From an uncultured Anaerococcus sp. (lineage in GTDB: Bacteria > Bacillota > Clostridia > Tissierellales > Peptoniphilaceae), in NCBI GenBank assembly GCA_943914475.1, contig CALUCE010000010.1:1-64000 (forward strand): a stretch of 64,000 nucleotides of DNA, given 5' to 3'. The position numbers and the translations under genes were made by a program. Positions 27,609 through 36,459 of this stretch are shown here, piece by piece. Below the pieces are notes generated by a model. The model was not told the origin of the DNA, searched no databases, and saw nothing but the letters and a program-made list of their open reading frames with translations. Positions within the stretch are counted from its first letter, which is position 1, and each line of letters opens with the position of its first letter.

Positions 27609-28834
27609 TCTTCTATTGCTTTTCTTATCATATCACCAGGTTCTAAAGGAAGGTCGATTTTTATAAGTAGTTTTTCTTTAGGCTTATTTGCCACCTCTAT
27701 ATCTTCACCCTTGAGATTTTTGATATTATCTATTTTAAACTCAAAGAAATCTTTAGAATTTCCGAAAATTTCAACTTCATCATTCAAGAAGAATCTATTT
27801 CTTTGCTCAACTGTAGCTATTTTACTATCTTTATCATAATCTAGGATAACTCCTATAAAGTCATAATTTCTAATATATGATGAGCTTTCATAGATTTGTG
27901 CTTCTGAATCGGGCTTTCCATATAAAAATCCTTTTGTAAAGTGTCTGTGACTCGCTTTTTTTATTTCATTTACGTACTTATCACTTATTTCCTTGGAGAA
28001 ATTACCCTCGTAATAAGCGTCAATAGCTTGTCTATAAGCTCTAATAACAGTTGCTACATAAAAGGCTGTCTTCATTCTTCCTTCGATTTTAAAGCTATCT
28101 ATACCCGCTTCAATGAGCTTATCAATATCTTCCACTAGACATAAATCTTTGGAATTCATAATAAAGGTACCACCCTCATCTTCAACTACAGGATAGTATT
28201 CGCCAGGTCTAGTTTCTTCTTGAAGTGAGTACTTCCACCTACATGCGTGGGCACAGTCACCCCTATTTGCATCTCTTCCTGTCATATAGTTACTCAATAA
28301 GCACCTACCAGAATAAGAAATACACATAGCTCCATGGATAAAGCATTCTATTTCCAAATCCTTAGGAACATTTTTTCTTATTTCAATAATTTCATCTAGA
28401 GATAGCTCTCTTGCCAGTATAACTCTTTTGGCTCCCATTTGGTACCAAAAATTAATTGTTGCTGAGTTTGTAACTGATGCCTGAGTGCTAATATGAAGGT
28501 CTATGTCACAGTTCTCCTTAGCTATTTGGAATATACCTGGATCAGAAATTATAAGTGCATCTACTCCTATTTTTTCTAATTCTTTAATGTAGTCTACTAT
28601 TCCATCAAGATCTTTATCATGAGGCACTATATTCATAGTCACATGAACTCTTACATTTCTAGCGTGGGCATAATCCACTGCTTCTTTCATAGCATCATGG
28701 TCGAAATTTTTGGCATTTTTTCTTAAACCAAAACTTTGGCCAGCCATATAAACAGCATCTGCTCCAAACTTAATGGCAGTTTTTAGCCTTTCCATATCTC
28801 CAGCAGGTGCTAGTAATTCAACTTTATTTTCCAT
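27605..28834 (-). CDS. U32 family protein, tRNA hydroxylation protein TrhP-like
   Basis: 409 residues. The U32 core includes ELLAPAGDMERLK, HGAMCISYSGRCLLSNYM and RGDCAHACRWKY with its conserved cysteines, then FKIEGRMKT and the C-terminal beta-barrel. U32 proteins of the TrhP type make 5-hydroxyuridine at position 34 of tRNA in a prephenate-dependent way. The gene directly upstream encodes a TrmR-like methyltransferase that would convert this to 5-methoxyuridine, which supports a tRNA role over the old peptidase/collagenase label. Only one U32 gene is present here, against two in the Bacillus yrrMNO set. Confidence 0.85.
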   Translation of the reverse strand: MENKVELLAPAGDMERLKTAIKFGADAVYMAGQSFGLRKNAKNFDHDAMKEAVDYAHARNVRVHVTMNIVPHDKDLDGIVDYIKELEKIGVDALIISDPGIFQIAKENCDIDLHISTQASVTNSATINFWYQMGAKRVILARELSLDEIIEIRKNVPKDLEIECFIHGAMCISYSGRCLLSNYMTGRDANRGDCAHACRWKYSLQEETRPGEYYPVVEDEGGTFIMNSKDLCLVEDIDKLIEAGIDSFKIEGRMKTAFYVATVIRAYRQAIDAYYEGNFSKEISDKYVNEIKKASHRHFTKGFLYGKPDSEAQIYESSSYIRNYDFIGVILDYDKDSKIATVEQRNRFFLNDEVEIFGNSKDFFEFKIDNIKNLKGEDIEVANKPKEKLLIKIDLPLEPGDMIRKAIED

Positions 28835-28835
28835 A

Positions 28836-29471
28836 TTAACTCCTTAGTTTACTTGTTATACTTATTCCATCCCCTATTGGGATAATGCTTGTATGATAGG
28901 CTTCCAAATTTGTAATGCAGGTTAAAAACTTTCTTAATCTCTTAATAATAGTTGCCTGTCTCCTATCATATAGGCTATCATTAGAAATTTGTCCCCTAAA
29001 TAAAACATTGTCGCAAACTATAATACCATCTTCATTTAATAGTTTTTCTGTACATATATCAAAATAATACTTATAATGGGCCTTGTTTGCATCGATAAAG
29101 ACAAAATCAAAGCCTTGATTAATATTATCCAAGGCTTTGATAGCATCCATATTTATTATTTTAATATTTTTATCATATTTTTTGAAATTTTCTAGGGCTA
29201 TATCATACATTTCTTTTGATTTTTCTATAGTGGTTATTTGACTATCACTATATTTAGAAAATATCAAAGAAGAGTAACCAACAGCACTACCAATTTCCAA
29301 TATGCTTTTTGGCTGTTTTAATAAAAGCAGAGATTTTAGAAACTCCTTAGTTTCTAGTTTCATAATTGGAATTTCATTTTCTAAGGCCATCTTTTTTATT
29401 TCAAGAAAATCTCTATCAATATAAATATCATTTAGAAACTGTACAGTATGATTCTTATTTATATCACTCAT
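28836..29471 (-). CDS. trmR: tRNA 5-hydroxyuridine methyltransferase TrmR-like
   Basis: 211 residues, class I SAM methyltransferase of the O-methyltransferase family: ILEIGSAVGYSSL (SAM loop), TTIEKSKE, DFVFIDANKAHYKYY (metal/catalytic Asp) and VCDNVLFRG. Bacillus TrmR (YrrM) methylates ho5U34 to mo5U34. Its stop lies one base before the U32 start, the end of trmR supplying the GGAG site. It overlaps rnj by eight bases. Confidence 0.82.
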   Translation of the reverse strand: MSDINKNHTVQFLNDIYIDRDFLEIKKMALENEIPIMKLETKEFLKSLLLLKQPKSILEIGSAVGYSSLIFSKYSDSQITTIEKSKEMYDIALENFKKYDKNIKIINMDAIKALDNINQGFDFVFIDANKAHYKYYFDICTEKLLNEDGIIVCDNVLFRGQISNDSLYDRRQATIIKRLRKFLTCITNLEAYHTSIIPIGDGISITSKLRS

Positions 29472-31134
29472 TTTCTATCTCTGAAATTATTGGAAGAATC
29501 ATTGGATCCCTACCAATTTCATTATAAACATATGATTTTAAAGCTTCTCTAATATGATACTTAATTTGGCTAATAGCATGAACGTCGTTTTTCTTGCACC
29601 TATTTAAAGCTCTAATAACTATATCTTTAGAGTTTTCTATAAGATCTTGGTTTTCCTTAACATATACAAAACCTCTAGAAACAATATCAGGTCCTGCTAA
29701 AAGTTCTTGTGTGTGCTTATCAAAGGTTAGAGAAACTACTATTAGTCCATCTTCTGATAGGTGTTTTCTATCTTTAAGAACTATATTTCCAACATCACCT
29801 ATACCGGAACCATCTACTAGGATATTTCCAGCTTGTACCTTACCATTAATTCTTGCAGTTTTTTTAGTAAATTCAAAAACATCACCATTGCCACCGATTA
29901 GTACATTTTCTTGTGGCATACCCATGTCAACAGCTATTTTTCTGTGCTTGTAGAGTTGTCTAGGCTCACCGTGGGCTGGAATAAAGAATTTTGGTGTTGT
30001 AAGTTGGTGCATTAACTTAATTTCTTCTTGACAAGCGTGACCTGAGGCATGGACATTAGCAAGTGAATTATAAATAACTCTACAGCCTATTTTGGTAAGG
30101 TTGTTTATGGTGTTATTTATTGGCATCTCATTTCCTGGTATTGGAGATGAAGATAAGATAACAGTATCGCTTGAATTTAAGTGTACTTGCTTGTGCTCAC
30201 CCTTGGCCATCCTTGTTAGGGCACTAAGTGGTTCTCCTTGAGTACCTGTTGAAAGTATAACCAATTCATCTTCGGGATATCTATTTATATTTTTAATATC
30301 TATAAGAGTATTTTTTTTGATTTTTAAATAACCCAATTCACTGGCTATTCTAACGTTGTTAAGCATAGACCTTCCAGATAAGGCAACTTTTCTTTTGTAC
30401 CTTTCAGCTGCATATATTACTTGTTGAACCCTATGAAGATTTGATGCAAAGGTTGCAACGACAATTCTTGAAGGTGCTTGACCAAATATTTTAATAAAGG
30501 TTTCACCAACAGTCTTTTCGCTCATAGAGAATCCTTCTCTTTCAACGTTGGTTGAATCTGAGAATAAACATAATATTCCTTTTTTACCAAGTTGAGCTAG
30601 TCTTTGTATATCTGTAGGTTCTCCATCTATTGGTGTAAAATCCATTTTAAAGTCACCAGTAAATAAAACTGTTCCCACTGGAGATTTTACAGCAATTGCA
30701 CAGGCATCAGGAATAGAGTGACTTACTCTAATAAACTCACATGATAGGTTGCCCATCTTAACAGTATTATTAACATTAACCATCTTAATACTGTTTGGAT
30801 TTAAACCATGTTCTTTAAATTTATTTTCCAATAAACCCTTAGTTAATTTAGAACAATAAATATTTGTATCTATACTCTTTAAAAAGTAAGGTATGGCACC
30901 TATATGGTCCTCATGGCCATGGGTTACAAAAATACCCCTTAATTTGTGCTTATTTTCTTCTATATAGGTGAAATCTGGTATTACTATATCAACCCCCAGC
31001 ATTTCATCATCTGGGAAGGTTAAACCGCAGTCTATCATGATCATATCATTTTTATATTCAATAACCGTGCAGTTTTTTCCTATTTCTCCCAGACCACCCA
31101 TAGGTATTATCTTTAATTTATTTTGTGTTGTCAT
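29464..31134 (-). CDS. rnj: Ribonuclease J
   Basis: 556 residues. Metallo-beta-lactamase motifs THGHEDHIGAIPY, the HSIPDA His and GDFKMDFTP, the beta-CASP insert, and a C-terminal domain. It has 5'-to-3' exonuclease and endonuclease activity on RNA in Bacillota. It begins two bases after the fur-family gene. Only one RNase J is visible in this window. Confidence 0.93.
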   Translation of the reverse strand: MTTQNKLKIIPMGGLGEIGKNCTVIEYKNDMIMIDCGLTFPDDEMLGVDIVIPDFTYIEENKHKLRGIFVTHGHEDHIGAIPYFLKSIDTNIYCSKLTKGLLENKFKEHGLNPNSIKMVNVNNTVKMGNLSCEFIRVSHSIPDACAIAVKSPVGTVLFTGDFKMDFTPIDGEPTDIQRLAQLGKKGILCLFSDSTNVEREGFSMSEKTVGETFIKIFGQAPSRIVVATFASNLHRVQQVIYAAERYKRKVALSGRSMLNNVRIASELGYLKIKKNTLIDIKNINRYPEDELVILSTGTQGEPLSALTRMAKGEHKQVHLNSSDTVILSSSPIPGNEMPINNTINNLTKIGCRVIYNSLANVHASGHACQEEIKLMHQLTTPKFFIPAHGEPRQLYKHRKIAVDMGMPQENVLIGGNGDVFEFTKKTARINGKVQAGNILVDGSGIGDVGNIVLKDRKHLSEDGLIVVSLTFDKHTQELLAGPDIVSRGFVYVKENQDLIENSKDIVIRALNRCKKNDVHAISQIKYHIREALKSYVYNEIGRDPMILPIISEIENE

Positions 31135-31136
31135 TT

Positions 31137-31577
31137 TTACTCCTTAATTTTTTCTTTGCAGTCGGAGCAAATGCCATAGATTCTTAATGAATAATAATCT
31201 AATTCAAATCCATATCTTTCTTTTACTAATTTTCTTAAATCATCATTAGATAAAATTTCATCTTCAACAATCTTACCGCAATTTGTACAAATCAAATGAT
31301 CATGATGTGCATTTTCGTCGGTAATTAGTTCATAAGTATTAATTGAATCAGTAAATTCTTGTTTATTTACTATACCTAATTCTTCAAATATATTTAATGT
31401 TCTATAAACAGTGGCTATACCAACTTGCTTATTTTTTTGATGAACTATAGAAAATAACTCTTCTGGAGTTAGATGTTTTGACTTTGATTCATTTAATACA
31501 TTAAATATTATCTCTCTTTGTTTTGTAAACTTATGATTATTCTTCTCGAATATCTTTTTTAGTTGTTCTACATCCAT
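31137..31577 (-). CDS. Fur-family metal-responsive repressor
   Basis: 146 residues. A winged helix (FTKQREIIFNVL, ATVYRTLNIFEELGIV) precedes the dimerisation domain with HHDHLICTNCGK and CSDC, the structural zinc cysteines. In the segment FELDYYSLRIYG, the His that is nearly invariant in Fur/PerR/Zur is Tyr, so the regulatory metal site is altered. Which metal or peroxide it senses cannot be told. ATG 31577 is chosen because the longer reading to 31607 runs deep into the upstream gene. It overlaps that gene by 41 bases. Confidence 0.85.
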   Translation of the reverse strand: MDVEQLKKIFEKNNHKFTKQREIIFNVLNESKSKHLTPEELFSIVHQKNKQVGIATVYRTLNIFEELGIVNKQEFTDSINTYELITDENAHHDHLICTNCGKIVEDEILSNDDLRKLVKERYGFELDYYSLRIYGICSDCKEKIKE

Positions 31578-31809
31578 TTTGCTCTCTTTCCATCTGTTCG
31601 TAAACATCAGCGACCTCGTTTAATTCTTCTTGGTCGTCGATAGATTTAAAAATCATTTCGTCATTACTTTTAATCATCTCGAAAATAACAATAAAGTCTT
31701 CGTCTAAAGGTTCAAGAGCTGCATAATCCTTGTCATCTACACCAAAGGTAGAAACAAGTTTAAACTCAACTTCATTATTATTTTCGTCATGTAAAATTAT
31801 CTTATCCAT
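31537..31809 (-). CDS. DUF1292 family protein (YrzB-like)
   Basis: 90 residues, acidic, with the family core (FKLVSTFGVDDKDYAALEPL). Function not established. The order alaS, ireB-like, ruvX, DUF1292 is conserved across Bacillota and supports the call. It overlaps ruvX by eight bases and runs 41 bases into the fur-family gene. Confidence 0.88.
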   Translation of the reverse strand: MDKIILHDENNNEVEFKLVSTFGVDDKDYAALEPLDEDFIVIFEMIKSNDEMIFKSIDDQEELNEVADVYEQMEREQNGCRTTKKDIREE

Positions 31810-32221
31810 TACTTCTCCTATCTAAATAGGTTTGTAAGATAAATGCTGCTGCAATTTTATCAATATACTTCTTTCTATTTTCACGTCTAACATTCATATC
31901 TATAAGGACCCTTTCAGATTGTAAGGTAGTCATCCTTTCGTCTTGATAGATAATTTCATTATCAATCCTTTTTTTCATTAAGTCAACAAAACTCATAACC
32001 TTCATTGATTGAGGTCCTATAGAATTATTCATGTTTTTTGGCAAGCCAACTACAATAGTAGATACTTCATAGTCATTAATAATTTCTACAAGTCTATCTA
32101 TGTCCTTGCTTGCCTTAGTTCTTTTTATAGTTTCAAGTGGTTGGGCACTTATAAATAAGGGGTCACTTAATGCAACCCCTATTGTTTTATCCCCAACATC
32201 TAAGCCCATTATCCTATTCAT
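31802..32221 (-). CDS. ruvX: RuvX/YqgF, pre-16S rRNA nuclease / Holliday junction resolvase-like
   Basis: 139 residues, RNase H-like fold: MGLDVGDKTIGVALSD with the first catalytic Asp, VVGLPKNMNNSIGPQ, YQDERMTT, and a closing DKIAAAFILQ. Family members process the 5' end of 16S rRNA and some cleave Holliday junctions. It overlaps the ireB-like gene by eight bases. Confidence 0.92.
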   Translation of the reverse strand: MNRIMGLDVGDKTIGVALSDPLFISAQPLETIKRTKASKDIDRLVEIINDYEVSTIVVGLPKNMNNSIGPQSMKVMSFVDLMKKRIDNEIIYQDERMTTLQSERVLIDMNVRRENRKKYIDKIAAAFILQTYLDRRSNG

Positions 32222-32471
32222 TTATATAGTATCTTATTAACTCCTCAATGATAGTATCTCTATCTACTTGTCTTATAAGTTTTCTAGCGTCGTTGTGGCC
32301 GGTAATGTATGTTGGATCTCCGCTCATAAGGTATCCTACCAATTGGTTGGCAGGTTTGTAATCTTTTTCTTCAAGAGCTTTGTATACTTTTGTCAATATT
32401 TCTCTTATGTTTTTTTCTTCTTCTTCTTGTGGATTAAATAACATTGTTTCATTGAAATTATTATTTGACAT
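32214..32471 (-). CDS. IreB family regulatory phosphoprotein (UPF0297)
   Basis: 85 residues with the family pattern: a Thr-containing N-terminus (NETMLFNPQ) and YKPANQLVGYLMSGDPTYIT. In Enterococcus, IreB is a substrate of the Stk-type kinase and controls cephalosporin tolerance. It sits between alaS and ruvX, its usual place. Confidence 0.9.
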   Translation of the reverse strand: MSNNNFNETMLFNPQEEEEKNIREILTKVYKALEEKDYKPANQLVGYLMSGDPTYITGHNDARKLIRQVDRDTIIEELIRYYINE

Positions 32472-32473
32472 AA

Positions 32474-35095
32474 TTACTCCTTAATTATTTCAATAGCCTT
32501 TTCTAAAGCTTGATCAACTTTACTTACCTCGCTTGCTCCAGCTTGAGCAAAGTTTTTTCTACCTCCACCATTTCCACCAGCTACTTGAGCTATTTCTCTT
32601 ACAATTTTTCCTGCATTAAATTTGTTTGTCAAAGAATCAGATACAGATACAGTAAAGACAAGTTTTCCTTCCTTAACATTAGCAAAGACTATGATTATTT
32701 CATCATAGGCACTTTTGATTCTGTTTTCGAAATCTCTTAATGAATCCATATCTTCATTTTCAAACTTATAGACAAGTGTCTTTGTGCCATTTATATCTTT
32801 AACAGATTCTTTTACAGAAGCAAATATATCCTTATTTGAGGATGATTTTAGCCTTTTAATTTCTTCTTTTTGGCTAGATATTTCTTCTTGTAAAGATTTG
32901 ATTCTTGATTCAATTGCATTTGGATTAGTACCAAGACTAAAAGCTATATTTTCTATAGTTTTAATTTGTTGGTTAAGATAATTATAAACTTCCTTACCTG
33001 TAATAGCTTCTATTCTTCTAACACCTGCAGCGGCAGAAGATTCTTGAATAATTTTAAATATTAAAACTTCTGAAGAATTTTCAACATGGCAACCACCACA
33101 AAGTTCTCTAGAATAGTCTCCAATGGAAACAACTCTAACCTGATCTTTGTACTTGTCTTCAAACAGACCTATGGCACCTATTTTTTCTGATTCTTCGTAG
33201 GCCATAATTTCTTTTTTAACAGGTAGTTCTTCTCTTATTTTTTCATTTACTAAATCTTCAATTTTTCTAATTTCTTCTTTACTTAGGGCTTTGTTGTGAG
33301 AAAAATCAAACCTTAATCTCTTAGGATCAACCAAAGATCCTGCTTGATGAACATGATCGCCCAAAACGTCTATTAAAGCTTGATCTAATAAGTGAGTTGC
33401 AGAGTGATTTCTTGTTATGTCTAGTCTTCTTTCACGAGAAACTTCTAAAGTTATTTCACTTTTATCTTCAAGTTTGCCTGAAAGTATTTCGACATAATGG
33501 AAGAAAACATCATTTTTCTTTTGTACATCGTAGATTTTTCCCTTAACTTTATCGCTATAGAAACATCCAGTATCTGCTACTTGTCCACCAGATTCTGCAT
33601 AGAAAGATGTCTTATCTGTTATTATTATACCCTTATCTTTCTCAGATATCGATGATACTGATTCTTCTTCTGCATAGATAGCTAAAACTTCTGCCTTAGT
33701 TTTTAGATTATCATAGCCAATAAATTCTGTTTTTGGAAAATCATCTGTATTTATATTGTCTAAGGACCAACCAGAATCAGATTTTCTAGCATTTCTAGCA
33801 AGATTTCTTTGTTTTTCCATGGACTCGTTAAAGACTTTTTCATCTACACTAAATCCATTTTCAGCAAGAATTTCTTTAGTTAAATCTAATGGGAATCCAT
33901 AAGTATCATAAAGCTTAAAGGCATCTTCTCCATTAAGAACATTAGTATTTTCTTCTTTCATTTCTTCTAGTAAAGAGTTTAAAATATCTAATCCTTGGTC
34001 AATTGTTTTTTGGAATTTTTCTTCTTCATCTGAGATTACTTGGTAGATTTTATCTTTATTTTCTACAAGTTCTTTGTATTCATCCTTATAAGCATCTATG
34101 ACTTTTTCTACTATGCTAGTTAAGAAATTTCCTTCTATACCTAAGAGTTTTCCATGTCTTGCTGCTCTTCTTATAAGTCTTCTTAAAACATATCCACGCT
34201 TTTCATTTGAAGGTAAGATACCATCAGATGTCATAAAGGTCATAGCCTTTACGTGGTCAGCTATTACTCTTATAGAAATATCATCAGTTTTGTTTTCTTT
34301 GTATTTTTTCTTAGATAGTTTTTCTATTTCACTAATAATACCAGCAGTTACATCTACTTCAAAAATATTGTCCTTATTTTGAAGTACCATAGCAATTCTT
34401 TCAAGTCCCATACCAGTATCTATATTTGGGTGAGCTAAAGGTATATATTCTCCTGAAGCATCCTTATTAAATTGGGTGAAAACAAGGTTCCATACTTCCA
34501 TAAACCTATCGGAATCATCGTTACCTGGCTTGTTATCATTTTCGTCTATGGCTCTTTCTGCTCCCCTATCTACAAAAATTTCAGAGCATGGACCACATGG
34601 TCCAACTTCTAATTCCCAGAAGTTATCTTCTTTGCCGAACTTTAAGATTCTTTCTGGATCTAGACCTATTTCATCTTTCCAGATCTTATAAGCTTCGTCA
34701 TCATCTTTGTAGACAGTTACCCATATTAGGTCTTTATCAATTTCTAATTTCTTTGTTAAAAATTCATAAGCCCAAGTAATGGCTTCTTTTTTGAAATAAT
34801 CTCCAAAAGAGAAATTTCCGAGCATTTCAAAGTAGGTTCCATGTCTTTCAGTGATACCAACTCTTTCTATATCGCCAGTTCTTATACATCTTTGTGAAGA
34901 TGTGGCCCTATTATTTTTCATTTTTTCTTCACCAGTGAAGTATCTTTTTAAAGGTGCCATACCAGCATTTATTAATAATAAAGAGTCATCATTTTTAGGA
35001 ATTAATGGAAAAGATTTTAATACTGTATGATTTTTTTCTTTTCCAAAAAAATCTAAAAATTCCCTCCTAAGCTCGTTCATACCCAAATTTTTCAT
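32474..35095 (-). CDS. alaS: Alanyl-tRNA synthetase
   Basis: 873 residues, full length. The class II catalytic core is at the N-terminus (INAGMAPLKRYFTG, RCIRTGDIERVG), the editing domain has HSATHLLDQAL and CGGCHVENS zinc ligands, and the C-Ala domain ends with GGNGGGRKNFAQAG. It charges tRNA-Ala, the tRNA RqcH also uses. An Rrf2-type regulator lies 17 bases upstream; no T-box is seen. Confidence 0.96.
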   Translation of the reverse strand: MKNLGMNELRREFLDFFGKEKNHTVLKSFPLIPKNDDSLLLINAGMAPLKRYFTGEEKMKNNRATSSQRCIRTGDIERVGITERHGTYFEMLGNFSFGDYFKKEAITWAYEFLTKKLEIDKDLIWVTVYKDDDEAYKIWKDEIGLDPERILKFGKEDNFWELEVGPCGPCSEIFVDRGAERAIDENDNKPGNDDSDRFMEVWNLVFTQFNKDASGEYIPLAHPNIDTGMGLERIAMVLQNKDNIFEVDVTAGIISEIEKLSKKKYKENKTDDISIRVIADHVKAMTFMTSDGILPSNEKRGYVLRRLIRRAARHGKLLGIEGNFLTSIVEKVIDAYKDEYKELVENKDKIYQVISDEEEKFQKTIDQGLDILNSLLEEMKEENTNVLNGEDAFKLYDTYGFPLDLTKEILAENGFSVDEKVFNESMEKQRNLARNARKSDSGWSLDNINTDDFPKTEFIGYDNLKTKAEVLAIYAEEESVSSISEKDKGIIITDKTSFYAESGGQVADTGCFYSDKVKGKIYDVQKKNDVFFHYVEILSGKLEDKSEITLEVSRERRLDITRNHSATHLLDQALIDVLGDHVHQAGSLVDPKRLRFDFSHNKALSKEEIRKIEDLVNEKIREELPVKKEIMAYEESEKIGAIGLFEDKYKDQVRVVSIGDYSRELCGGCHVENSSEVLIFKIIQESSAAAGVRRIEAITGKEVYNYLNQQIKTIENIAFSLGTNPNAIESRIKSLQEEISSQKEEIKRLKSSSNKDIFASVKESVKDINGTKTLVYKFENEDMDSLRDFENRIKSAYDEIIIVFANVKEGKLVFTVSVSDSLTNKFNAGKIVREIAQVAGGNGGGRKNFAQAGASEVSKVDQALEKAIEIIKE

Positions 35096-35112
35096 AAATT
35101 TCTCCTTAATAA

Positions 35113-35517
35113 TTAAATATTATTGTTTATCATATCTCTAATAGTGATAGAATCTACAGCACTATTAATAGCATCATCTATCTTAGCAAAAACTAAATAA
35201 GCTTCACATCCGTCTATCTCGTTACAATTTCCACTTGATACACATTCGCTTGAGGTGATTTCACCTTCAAGAACTCTAAGGACTTCTCCCACAGAGATAT
35301 CATCTAAATCTCTGGACATCTTATATCCACCCTTAGCTCCTCTGGCAGAGACAACGAGATTACTTTTTTTAAGCAATCTTATTAACTGCTCTAGATAGTT
35401 TTCAGGCAAATTAAGCTTGTTGGAAATTTCAGATACAGATATATATCCTTTATCCTCATTTTCTGCAAGATAGTATACTGCTCTTAAACCATATCTTCCT
35501 CTTGTTGATAATTTCAT
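35113..35517 (-). CDS. Rrf2-family regulator, IscR-like with three cluster cysteines
   Basis: 134 residues. N-terminal winged helix (STRGRYGLRAVYYLAEN, LPENYLEQLIRLL, RGAKGGY), then Cys92-x5-Cys98-x5-Cys104, the same positions as the [2Fe-2S] ligands of IscR. CymR-type proteins lack this set, so an iron-sulfur-sensing repressor is favoured. Its neighbours are comEA and alaS, not isc genes; a cysteine desulfurase is encoded 6 kb away (41404-42522). No operator could be assigned. Confidence 0.88.
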   Translation of the reverse strand: MKLSTRGRYGLRAVYYLAENEDKGYISVSEISNKLNLPENYLEQLIRLLKKSNLVVSARGAKGGYKMSRDLDDISVGEVLRVLEGEITSSECVSSGNCNEIDGCEAYLVFAKIDDAINSAVDSITIRDMINNNI

Positions 35518-35524
35518 ATAAACC

Positions 35525-36118
35525 TCAATCAGTCTTTATTAAATCTTTCAATTGTTCGAAAAATTTATCTCCAATTCCACTCACATTTTTTATATCTTCT
35601 ATTTTTTCAAACTTATTATTTTCTCTATATTCTAATATAGAATCAGCTCTTTTTTCACCAATATTGGGCAAGGTCATTAACTCTTCCTTGCTTGCAGTAT
35701 TGATATTAATTTTTTCATCATCAGTAGAATCCATAAGAGGCATCGGGTCAATATTTTTGTCGGCATCATTAATATTAGGAATTATGATTCTCATCTCATC
35801 TTCTAGAATCATAGATAGGTTAATGCTATTTAAGTCTGCATTTTCAGTCAAACCTCCAGCTTTCTTTACTAAATCATCTAGCCTATCGTCATCTTCAATT
35901 TCATAAACTCCCGCTTTATTAACTTCGCCTGAGATATGTACTTTTTTTATTTTTTTGACCTCTTGATTATCTTCTTTTTCTCCTATGATGTTTTCAACTT
36001 GTTCATCGTTTTTTTCAATAAGGATTTGGTCGTTTCTTTCATTAAAATTTTTTGCGAGTATCAATACTACACCTATGACCAAAGCAATTATAATTTTATC
36101 TTTTTTATCAGTTTTCAT
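35525..36118 (-). CDS. comEA: ComEA family DNA-binding protein
   Basis: 197 residues: an N-terminal membrane anchor (9-23), a SLBB-like domain (VHISGEVNKAGVYEI, about 70-125), then tandem helix-hairpin-helix motifs (NINTASKEELMTLPNIGEKRA and IKNVSGIGDKFFEQL). ComEA binds double-stranded DNA outside the membrane during uptake. comEB and comEC do not follow here, so competence itself is not proven. Confidence 0.88.
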   Translation of the reverse strand: MKTDKKDKIIIALVIGVVLILAKNFNERNDQILIEKNDEQVENIIGEKEDNQEVKKIKKVHISGEVNKAGVYEIEDDDRLDDLVKKAGGLTENADLNSINLSMILEDEMRIIIPNINDADKNIDPMPLMDSTDDEKININTASKEELMTLPNIGEKRADSILEYRENNKFEKIEDIKNVSGIGDKFFEQLKDLIKTD

Positions 36119-36138
36119 ATCATACTCAACAATAGAAG

Positions 36139-36163
36139 TTTATGGGATTATTCGTCCCATAAA
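36139..36163 (-). repeat. Hairpin overlapping rsfS stop codon
   Basis: TTTATGGGA and TCCCATAAA, nine perfect pairs around a 7-base loop. No T-run follows on either strand, so it may slow 3' decay or mark a processing site between rsfS and comEA rather than terminate. Confidence 0.45.
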
Positions 36164-36459
36164 TCTTCTATATCATAAAATTCTCTTTGACTTTGGGTGA
36201 AAATATGAACTATTATATCTCCACAGTCAAGTAAAATCCAATTTCCCTCTCTTAAACCTTCAACAGAATTTATTTCATAGCCTTCCTTGGCTAAATCGTC
36301 GACTATATAATCTGTAAGAGCCTTATTTTGATTTATGGAATTTCCTGTTGCTATTACAAAATAATCTGCAACAGATGATCTCTTACCAATATCAATAACT
36401 TTTATATCTTCTGCTTGTTTACTATCAAGAGTTTTTAAAATAGTATCTAGTTTATTCAT
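36148..36459 (-). CDS. rsfS: Ribosomal silencing factor RsfS
   Basis: 103 residues with family motifs (DIKVIDIGKRSSVADYFVIATG, GNWILLDCGDIIVHIF). It binds L14 (uL14) and blocks 30S-50S joining in starved cells. Gene order obgE-yhbY-nadD-yqeK-rsfS is classic for Bacillota. It overlaps yqeK by eight bases. Confidence 0.94.
   Translation of the reverse strand: MNKLDTILKTLDSKQAEDIKVIDIGKRSSVADYFVIATGNSINQNKALTDYIVDDLAKEGYEINSVEGLREGNWILLDCGDIIVHIFTQSQREFYDIEDLWDE

Noticed and set aside
29594..29953. A 119-codon plus-strand open frame opposite rnj
   Set aside because: Antisense to conserved RNase J sequence, no ribosome binding site, composition is that of a mirror frame.
36139..36163. Intrinsic terminator after rsfS
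   Set aside because: The hairpin is perfect but no T-run follows on the minus strand; kept as a plain hairpin.
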